From an uncultured Lachnospiraceae bacterium (GTDB lineage: Bacteria > Bacillota_A > Clostridia > Lachnospirales > Lachnospiraceae), in NCBI GenBank assembly GCA_947175285.1, contig CAMWMM010000360.1:1-5507 (forward strand): a DNA stretch of 5,507 bases. Direction: 5' to 3'. This document shows positions 1 through 4,295 of the stretch, one piece after another (position 1 is the first letter of the stretch; each line of letters opens with the position of its first letter). The notes under the pieces are model-generated. The model saw only the letters and a list, made by a program, of their open reading frames with translations. It had not been told where the DNA came from and did no database searches. Both the position numbers and the translations under genes were made by a program.

Positions 1-10
1 TAAAAATAGG

Positions 11-39
11 TTGTTTTCTAGCTAGAATTTGCATATAAT
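11..39 (+). promoter_or_regulatory. Sigma-A promoter of the antitoxin gene
   Basis: A -35 hexamer TTGTTT (11-16) and a perfect -10 hexamer TATAAT (34-39) are separated by exactly 17 bases, the optimal sigma-A spacing. It lies 26 bases upstream of the antitoxin ATG at 66. No other promoter is obvious before purN, so this one may also serve purN and the lipoprotein gene. Confidence 0.8.
16..27. promoter_or_regulatory. Palindromic operator candidate inside the antitoxin promoter
   Basis: TTCTAGCTAGAA is a perfect 12-bp palindrome sitting almost entirely in the spacer between the -35 and -10 hexamers. Phd/YefM antitoxins are known to repress their own promoters by binding short palindromes through the N-terminal domain. 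The position would block RNA polymerase, so this is the natural candidate operator. Binding itself is inferred. Confidence 0.6.
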
Positions 40-65
40 ATACTTGGAAGAGAGGTGTATATAAA

Positions 66-308
66 ATGACAATAGATACAAATACGATGATTTCAATCAC
101 AGAAGCAAATCAAAATTTTTCAAAGGTAACCAAAGTAGTTGATGAACATGGAACGGCGGTAATTCTGAAAAATAACGTGCCCAGATACTTGGTCATTGAT
201 TTCAGCAGAGCAGAAAAAGAAAAAGTTTCCAGTAATGAAGATGTTTTTGCAATATCTGAGAGATTGATAAAACAAAATATGGAAGCATATAAGGTTCTTG
301 CAAAATGA
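66..308 (+). CDS. Phd/YefM-family antitoxin, toxin partner truncated
   Basis: This 80-residue protein is the antitoxin of a type II toxin-antitoxin module. In this family the N-terminal half dimerises and binds operator DNA, while the C-terminal helix neutralises the toxin. The N-terminus carries the family pattern ISITEANQNFSKV (about residues 9-21), followed by AVILKNNVPRYLVIDF (about 31-46). An acidic/helical C-terminal part (about 54-80) would be the toxin-binding segment. Length fits the family (roughly 70-90 residues). The ATG at 66 is preceded by AGAGAGGTG about 10 bases upstream. The stop overlaps the start of the next frame as ATGA, the usual translational coupling to a Doc toxin. 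That toxin is only a stub here, so the protein is an orphan antitoxin. It may still act as a repressor of its own promoter, or neutralise related toxins elsewhere in the genome. Family assignment is strong; retained function is inference. Confidence 0.88.
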   Translation: MTIDTNTMISITEANQNFSKVTKVVDEHGTAVILKNNVPRYLVIDFSRAEKEKVSSNEDVFAISERLIKQNMEAYKVLAK

Positions 309-433
309 TTATTTTAAGTAAAGAACAAATATTAAAGATTCATACAAGTTTGATAGAAGCCACTGGAGGAAATCCGGTTTTCAGGGAGGTTCAAAATGAA
401 TATAGCTGTTTTTGCATCGCATGGAGGCAGTGA
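305..433 (+). pseudogene. doc: Truncated Doc (Fic/death-on-curing) toxin remnant
   Basis: An ATG at 305 overlaps the antitoxin stop by ATGA. The frame reads MIILSKEQIL, then KIHTSLIEATGG, a very typical Doc N-terminus. Intact Doc proteins, about 125 residues long, transfer phosphate to EF-Tu through the Fic motif HPFxxGNKR. Here recognisable similarity ends near residue 22, or at best near 28 if FREV corresponds to the IRDE of homologs. The frame then continues into unrelated codons, overlaps the first 38 bases of purN, and stops at 431-433 after 42 residues. The whole catalytic domain is missing, so no toxin activity is expected. The break looks like a deletion that joined the toxin 5' end to the region just upstream of purN. 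No frameshifted remainder of doc is visible downstream. Confidence 0.75.
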
Positions 434-989
434 TTTACAGGCGATTATAGACGGGTGTAAGAACAAAGAAATAAAAGCTGATGTTTCTGTGGTGATTAGT
501 AATAATAGTGATTCAATGGCATTACAGAGAGCTGAAAAAGAGAAGATAGACGGATATCATCTAAGTATAAAAACAGAGGGAACAGAAGAATTATTAGCGA
601 AAAAAATATTGGATGTTCTTGGTAAATACCATGTTGATATGATTTTTCTGGCGGGATATATGAAATTATTACCTGTTTCGGTTCTCGAAAAATATGATAA
701 TAGAATTTTTAATATTCATCCTGCGTTACTGCCAAAGTTTGGCGGAAAGGGCATGTATGGTATTAATGTTCATAATGCTGTGATTAGCGCAGGTGAAACG
801 GAAACAGGAGTTACCATACACAGGGTAAATGCAGAATATGACAGTGGGGAAATTGTAGCGCAGATAAAAGTGCCTGTATTAGAAAATGACACAACAGAAA
901 TACTGGCAGACAGAGTGTTGCAAAGAGAACATGAATTTTTAGTCGAGGTTATTTCTGATATTGTAAATGGAAAAATTAAATTAGGGTAG
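396..989 (+). CDS. purN: Phosphoribosylglycinamide formyltransferase (GAR transformylase)
   Basis: PurN transfers a formyl group from 10-formyltetrahydrofolate to glycinamide ribonucleotide, the third step of de novo purine synthesis, in the cytosol. The 197-residue protein is full length for the family. A substrate phosphate loop is seen as GGSDLQAI (residues 10-17), the folate-side segment as LAGYMKLL (85-92), and the catalytic N106 and H108 in FNIHPALLPKF. The catalytic aspartate is D149 in AEYDSGEIV, shifted about five residues from E. coli D144 by a FGGKGMYGINVHNAV loop (115-129) seen in many anaerobes. The start ATG has GGGAGG six bases upstream. It overlaps the doc remnant and is followed 18 bases later by a lipoprotein gene. 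No other purine genes are adjacent, which is unusual, as purN normally sits beside purM or purH. It may be a relocated or second copy. Confidence 0.93.
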   Translation: MNIAVFASHGGSDLQAIIDGCKNKEIKADVSVVISNNSDSMALQRAEKEKIDGYHLSIKTEGTEELLAKKILDVLGKYHVDMIFLAGYMKLLPVSVLEKYDNRIFNIHPALLPKFGGKGMYGINVHNAVISAGETETGVTIHRVNAEYDSGEIVAQIKVPVLENDTTEILADRVLQREHEFLVEVISDIVNGKIKLG

Positions 990-1007
990 AAATTACGGAG
1001 GAATATT

Positions 1008-1478
1008 ATGAAAACAAAAAAATTATTTGTAGCAGGACTGGCGGCTGTTTGCTTAATAACAGGGTGTGCGTCCAATCCGATGCTTGCAGTCTATGATAAT
1101 GATGCCAAGATAGCAAGCAATACCAATACTTACAATTTGATTAATTATGAACAGACATTGGAGGATGGACATTTTTCGGCAAACGTTGAGAAAATGGAGG
1201 GTATGGATACCATATGGGTGTTTGATGTAAAAGAGGATATGACGCTGGATATTACATATACATTAAACGTTTTTTCCGGCAGTGCAAAAATTGTATTCAT
1301 AAATCCTGATGGAGAAGTTGAGATTGTTGCTGAGTGTGATTCCGAAATGGCAGAGCCTGTTCAAAGTACTTTGGATGTAAAAAGCGGAAATAATAGAATT
1401 AAAATAGTGACCGGCCAAAATACAAAGTTTGATGCTGATATTATGATTCCGGAGGGCGAATTTAAAGAACTGGGTTAA
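1008..1478 (+). CDS. Small lipoprotein of unknown function
   Basis: This 156-residue protein begins with a lipoprotein signal peptide: charged MKTKK, a hydrophobic stretch, then the lipobox ITGC with the acylated cysteine at residue 20. It should be processed by signal peptidase II and anchored to the outer face of the membrane. The mature part is acidic and rich in alternating polar/hydrophobic stretches (for example IWVFDV, LDITYTL, AKIVFI, NRIKIVTG), which suggests a small beta-sandwich. I do not recognise a named family. The start ATG has GGAGG six bases upstream and lies 18 bases after purN, so co-transcription is likely. A terminator follows 16 bases after the stop. The gene converges on the anti-sigma gene of an ECF sigma operon. 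A role in envelope sensing is possible but not shown. Confidence 0.8.
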   Translation: MKTKKLFVAGLAAVCLITGCASNPMLAVYDNDAKIASNTNTYNLINYEQTLEDGHFSANVEKMEGMDTIWVFDVKEDMTLDITYTLNVFSGSAKIVFINPDGEVEIVAECDSEMAEPVQSTLDVKSGNNRIKIVTGQNTKFDADIMIPEGEFKELG

Positions 1479-1493
1479 ATAAAATAGAAAGAT

Positions 1494-1533
1494 ACAGGCT
1501 GCTCTATCATAAAAGACAGAACAGCCTGTTTTT
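1494..1533. terminator. Intrinsic terminator, probably bidirectional
   Basis: The arms ACAGGCTG (1494-1501) and CAGCCTGT (1522-1529) form a perfect 8-bp stem. After one mismatch the pairing continues with TCT/AGA. On the + strand it is followed by a T run and then further T-rich sequence, ending transcription after the lipoprotein gene. On the - strand it lies directly after the anti-sigma stop codon and is followed by a more interrupted T-rich tract (ATCTTTCTATTTTATTT). It can therefore plausibly end both converging operons, more strongly on the + side. Confidence 0.8.
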
Positions 1534-2520
1534 CTATTTTTGTTTTTTACAATATCCGATGATAAGGAAGATAATGCCAAGCGGTATGGTAATAATAAGA
1601 GTAGCGGCGGATGTAAGAACACCGAAAGCAGCATCGTTCCATTGTATAAAATCCGCATTCCGGATAAAGGGATAGCGGAACGGGTCTCGCAAAATCAACG
1701 CAATAACACTATTGACCGTGGAGGAGAAGATTCCTGCAAACAGCAGGCAGATTCCGGTCTTTATGAAAGCGTTGCTTTTCAGATAGCGGATAATGAGAAA
1801 TAATATCCACGGCAAAAGGAGACAGTAAGACGTTATTTCTAAAGCAATACGCCAATAGTCCGGTGTGGAGGCATGAAAACCGCAGACCACAATAACACCG
1901 TACAGCCACAGTGTATCCCAGAGCATAACCAGTAATCCTTTATGACGCGCCGGTAATTGCGGCAGCGGGATACAGTAGATAACATATGGCATAAACACAA
2001 CCGACAGACCGAACAGGGTGGGAATGGAGGCAAGGAAAAACCAGCTTCCCCGCGTGTATATGCAGATTGTGAGAAGCAGCAGAAGCAGAGATATGGTAAA
2101 GCTGCCTAAAGTCCATAATCCTCTATGGTCTTCTGTGATAAGCGGAACGACACTGAGGGAAGCTGTCACCAACAGAGAAGTTAATACGATAAAAAACCAG
2201 TCAAGTCCGTGTCCGATAGCCAGATTGCATATAAGGCAGACGATAACGGGAACCATGAGAATACCTGCAGTACAAATACCAATAGTAAATGTCCTTTTTT
2301 TCTCTTTTTTGGAATGTGTCGTTAATACACTTGTTTTTTCCTGAACTAATTGTTTTTCGATTTCGCTGTTTTGCAGTTTTTGCATCAGCAGACTGCAGTC
2401 CGGACATGTAAAAAGATGTTCTTCAATGATTTGCCTGCTGGAATTGCTGCATATGCCATCCTGATATAAAGGCAGTAAATCCTGTATGATTTCGCAGTTG
2501 TTTATACTATTTTGATTCAT
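1534..2520 (-). CDS. Zinc-finger (zf-HC2) membrane anti-sigma factor
   Basis: The 328-residue protein begins with a zf-HC2 zinc-finger domain (about 9-45). It has C9, then DLLPLYQDGICS, then H35, C39 and C42 in an H-x3-C-x2-C arrangement, the signature of ZAS-type anti-sigma factors. In this family the domain binds a cognate ECF sigma factor and holds it inactive at the membrane. A lysine-rich segment follows (71-76), then about eight predicted hydrophobic membrane segments (near 78-100, 106-126, 139-157, 160-184, 198-215, 228-246, 252-277, 300-322). Most characterised ZAS proteins have one membrane span and an extracellular sensor domain, so this many-span form is less usual. The start overlaps the end of the sigma gene by 14 bases, indicating translational coupling. 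The protein ends in CKKQK next to the shared terminator. Role is strongly supported by motif and context; the signal sensed is unknown. Confidence 0.85.
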   Translation of the reverse strand: MNQNSINNCEIIQDLLPLYQDGICSNSSRQIIEEHLFTCPDCSLLMQKLQNSEIEKQLVQEKTSVLTTHSKKEKKRTFTIGICTAGILMVPVIVCLICNLAIGHGLDWFFIVLTSLLVTASLSVVPLITEDHRGLWTLGSFTISLLLLLLTICIYTRGSWFFLASIPTLFGLSVVFMPYVIYCIPLPQLPARHKGLLVMLWDTLWLYGVIVVCGFHASTPDYWRIALEITSYCLLLPWILFLIIRYLKSNAFIKTGICLLFAGIFSSTVNSVIALILRDPFRYPFIRNADFIQWNDAAFGVLTSAATLIITIPLGIIFLIIGYCKKQK

Positions 2521-2995
2521 GTTGTTCCATCCTTTCCTGTATTTTTATTTTGGCACGGTGATATGTCACACGCGCCCAGCTTTCGGTTTTTCCGAATATC
2601 TGTCCTATTTTTTGGAATGAGAGTTCTCCGAATATGCGCAGCTGAAATACTTCTTTATAAGGTTCTTCCATATGGTGCAGGATTTGATGAATCTGTAAGG
2701 TAACAGTTTCATCTTCTACCGTCTGCTCCACGCTGTCCTCAGATGGCAGCTCGCCATCCCATTCCTGAAAGTGGGATTGTTTTCGCATTTCATCAATACA
2801 ACTGTTTTTGGCGATTGCACATAGCCAAGTGAGTTCACTTGACTTATGTGCATATGTTTTATGAGATTTTAAGGCCTTAAAAAATACTTCCTGTGTGATT
2901 TCTTCGGCTAAGTGGGCATTTTTTACAAGTGTCATTACATAAGAGTAGACCTGCATGTAATAGGCATCGTATAACTTGTCGAAGTCCATGGACAT
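2507..2995 (-). CDS. ECF-subfamily RNA polymerase sigma factor
   Basis: This 162-residue protein has the two-domain layout of group 4 (extracytoplasmic function) sigma factors. Region 2 (about 5-72) contains LYDAYYMQVYSYV and AEEITQEVFFKAL, the latter matching the conserved AEDxxQEvF core. It ends with TWLCAIAKNSCIDEMRK, part of the -10 recognition surface. An acidic linker (about 76-97) leads to region 4 (about 98-157), with EPYKEVFQLRIFGELSFQKIG and a helix-turn-helix that would read the -35 element. No regions 1.1 or 3 are present. A longer reading from GTG at 3001 is possible, but that GTG lies inside the AGGGAGGTG ribosome binding site. The ATG at 2995, five bases after GGAGG, is preferred; an ATG at 2989 is also conceivable. 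An ECF-type promoter lies just upstream, so the sigma factor probably directs its own transcription and is held in check by the coupled anti-sigma factor. Confidence 0.92.
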   Translation of the reverse strand: MSMDFDKLYDAYYMQVYSYVMTLVKNAHLAEEITQEVFFKALKSHKTYAHKSSELTWLCAIAKNSCIDEMRKQSHFQEWDGELPSEDSVEQTVEDETVTLQIHQILHHMEEPYKEVFQLRIFGELSFQKIGQIFGKTESWARVTYHRAKIKIQERMEQHESK

Positions 2996-3025
2996 ATTCA
3001 CCTCCCTTTTTTGCCTTTTCGTTGA

Positions 3026-3054
3026 TTAGACGAAGCAGATGGGGATTCGTTACA
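3026..3054 (-). promoter_or_regulatory. ECF-type autoregulatory promoter of the sigma operon
   Basis: Read on the - strand, TGTAAC (3054-3049) is followed after exactly 16 bases by CGTCTAA (3032-3026), about 30 bases before the sigma start. This resembles the AAC-type -35 and CGTC/CGAC-type -10 elements of Bacillus SigM, SigX, SigV and SigW promoters. An ECF sigma factor that reads its own promoter is the common arrangement. Assignment to this particular sigma factor is inferred from position. Confidence 0.75.
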
Positions 3055-3100
3055 AAAATTTTTTATTGCTTTTTTTAACAGTGTTTGTTACAATAAGAAC

Positions 3101-3294
3101 ACTTTAAGCAATGAATTATGGAAAATCTGTCTATATTTCAAAGTTTAAATGTTCAATTTCTATATTTTTATATAATGTAAAATCTAAAATGAGCAGTTCT
3201 GCAGGTACTGTCCGGTTCGGACAAATATCCGTTTATAAAATATCATTTTTAGAATATGTTATCATAACAAGATGAATCGTGCATTGCTTAAAGT
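3101..3294. repeat. 13-bp perfect inverted repeat, 168 bases apart
   Basis: ACTTTAAGCAATG (3101-3113) is the exact reverse complement of CATTGCTTAAAGT (3282-3294). The right copy contains the -35 hexamer TTGCTT of the Rpn promoter. The left copy sits upstream of the sigma operon promoter. It may be two binding sites for one regulator, the ends of a small miniature element of 194 bases, or the borders of an invertible segment. No transposase or recombinase gene and no clear target duplication is seen. Confidence 0.65.
3209..3223. repeat. Compact dyad TGTCCG-GTT-CGGACA
   Basis: A perfect 6-bp inverted repeat with a three-base spacer lies in the middle of the divergent intergenic region. It is GC-rich against an AT-rich background. 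It is not followed by a T run on the + strand, so it does not look like a terminator. It could be an operator or a small hairpin in a leader or antisense transcript. Confidence 0.5.
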
Positions 3295-3312
3295 ATATTT
3301 GTAGCATATAAT
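3284..3312 (+). promoter_or_regulatory. Sigma-A promoter of the Rpn/radical SAM operon
   Basis: TTGCTT (3284-3289) and TATAAT (3307-3312) are separated by 17 bases, close to the sigma-A consensus. The -10 ends 35 bases before the ATG of the Rpn gene at 3348. The -35 is embedded in one copy of the 13-bp inverted repeat, so a protein bound there would compete with RNA polymerase. Confidence 0.8.
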
Positions 3313-3347
3313 ATAGATAGATTTCCATATGCGCAGAAAGGAGCGGT

Positions 3348-4286
3348 ATGGAGAATCATTATTCCAAAGCGCAATTGGAAGATAAGGCATTGAAAAGTGC
3401 CAGTATGTATTTTGGACAGGAGCTTCTTCCGTACTTCAAAATCGGGAAAAGAATTTTACGGATGCTGCCGACAGAGCAGATTCGGCTGGAAGCAATAAGG
3501 CAGACAGAAGATATTTTATTTGAAATGGACGATGGAACACTTGCACATTTTGAATTTGAAAGTGTGGAAGTCAGTCCGGATGATTTGCGCCGTTTTCGCG
3601 TATATGATGCCCATACGGCAATGGTATATAAGAAACCGGTAGTAACTTATGTCATATGTTCCGGAAAGACGATAAAGGTACATAGTGAATTGAGGGAAGG
3701 AATCAATCCCTATCGCATTATTCCATTACAGATGAAGCAGAAAAATGCGGATGTCTTGATAGATGCATTAAGAATCAAGGCTGTAGACGGTATTCTTACG
3801 AAAGAAGATTTGGCTCCGCTGTTATTGACTCCGCTCATGGCGGGAACAAGCAGTATCAAGGATAGAATACTTGTAATAACGAAAATACTTGGCAGGGAAA
3901 ATACTTGTCTCCCGAAAGATGAGAGGCAGCATATGGAGGCAGTATTATATGCTTTTGCCTGTAAGTTTTTGAAAAGAGTGGAATTGGATGAGATTAAGGA
4001 GGCATTAAGTATGACAGTGCTGGGTGAAATGATATGGAATGATGGAGAACAAAAGGGAATGGAAAAAGGCATGGAACGTGGAAGCGATATGAAACTGATT
4101 ACACAGATATGCCTCAAGCTTCAAAAAGGGAAAACACCGGAGCAGATAGCGGACGATTTGGAAGAGGAATTATCTGTAGTAGAATCTATTTATGAGATTG
4201 CGAGAAAGTTTGCTCCGTCATATGACTATGATGAAATTTATCGTACACTTGCAGCGAACAAAGAAGATGCACATATCACCAACTGA
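3348..4286 (+). CDS. Rpn-family PD-(D/E)XK nuclease/putative transposase-like protein
   Basis: The 312-residue protein belongs to the Rpn (recombination-promoting nuclease, PDDEXK_2/transposase_31-like) group. Some members, such as E. coli RpnA, are DNA endonucleases that promote RecA-independent recombination. Near the N-terminus TEDILFEMDDG (53-63) gives the first acidic residue, D55. HFEFES (67-72) gives a second acidic cluster on the next strand, followed by DDLRRFRVYDA (78-88), typical of the family. The usual E-x-K/Q pair reads E69-x-E71 here. After a helical middle comes the linker EQKGMEKGMERG (234-245), then LKLQKGKTPEQIADDLEEE (256-274), a helix-turn-helix-like tail common in the family. 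The ATG at 3348 has AAAGGAG four bases upstream. A radical SAM gene starts 9 bases after the stop, so the two are probably one transcript. Family is well supported; cutting activity is uncertain. Confidence 0.8.
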   Translation: MENHYSKAQLEDKALKSASMYFGQELLPYFKIGKRILRMLPTEQIRLEAIRQTEDILFEMDDGTLAHFEFESVEVSPDDLRRFRVYDAHTAMVYKKPVVTYVICSGKTIKVHSELREGINPYRIIPLQMKQKNADVLIDALRIKAVDGILTKEDLAPLLLTPLMAGTSSIKDRILVITKILGRENTCLPKDERQHMEAVLYAFACKFLKRVELDEIKEALSMTVLGEMIWNDGEQKGMEKGMERGSDMKLITQICLKLQKGKTPEQIADDLEEELSVVESIYEIARKFAPSYDYDEIYRTLAANKEDAHITN

Positions 4287-4295
4287 GAAAGAGGT

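Larger units (their letters stand above)
2995..3347. other. Intergenic region between divergent operons
   Basis: About 350 AT-rich bases separate the sigma gene from the Rpn gene. Contents that can be supported are the sigma ribosome binding site, an ECF promoter (3026-3054), a second isolated TGTAAC on the - strand (3087-3092), a 13-bp inverted repeat (3101-3113 and 3282-3294), a compact dyad (3209-3223), a sigma-A promoter (3284-3312), and the Rpn ribosome binding site AAAGGAG (3337-3343). No convincing gene or RNA gene is seen; the best small frame (28 codons from 3189) lacks a ribosome binding site. Confidence 0.7.

Noticed and set aside
770..1075. 101-residue frame on the - strand across purN
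   Set aside because: It is antisense to a clear purN and to the lipoprotein start, has low-complexity serine/phenylalanine-rich content, and shows no family resemblance.
1263..1658. 131-residue - strand frame across the lipoprotein gene and terminator
   Set aside because: It runs through a terminator hairpin and two real genes in other frames and has no recognisable domain.
2018..2344. 108-residue + strand frame inside the anti-sigma gene
   Set aside because: It is antisense to a well-supported gene with zinc-finger and membrane segments and shows no family motif.
3130..3156. Possible - strand sigma-A promoter TTGAAC/TATAGA
   Set aside because: The spacer is only 15 bases, and no gene start is better served by it than by the ECF promoter nearer the sigma gene.
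3189..3275. 28-codon frame starting MSSSAGTVRFGQ in the intergenic region
   Set aside because: No ribosome binding site precedes the ATG, it is very short, and it coincides with the dyad island. It is more likely a chance frame.
3114..3281. Phase-variable promoter by inversion between the 13-bp repeats
   Set aside because: Not fully excluded, but the -35 lies inside the repeat and the -10 outside the segment. Inversion would rebuild the same promoter, and no recombinase gene is in the window.
3710..4117. 135-residue - strand frame inside the Rpn gene
   Set aside because: It is a mirror frame of a real coding sequence, with a composition typical of antisense to codon-biased DNA.
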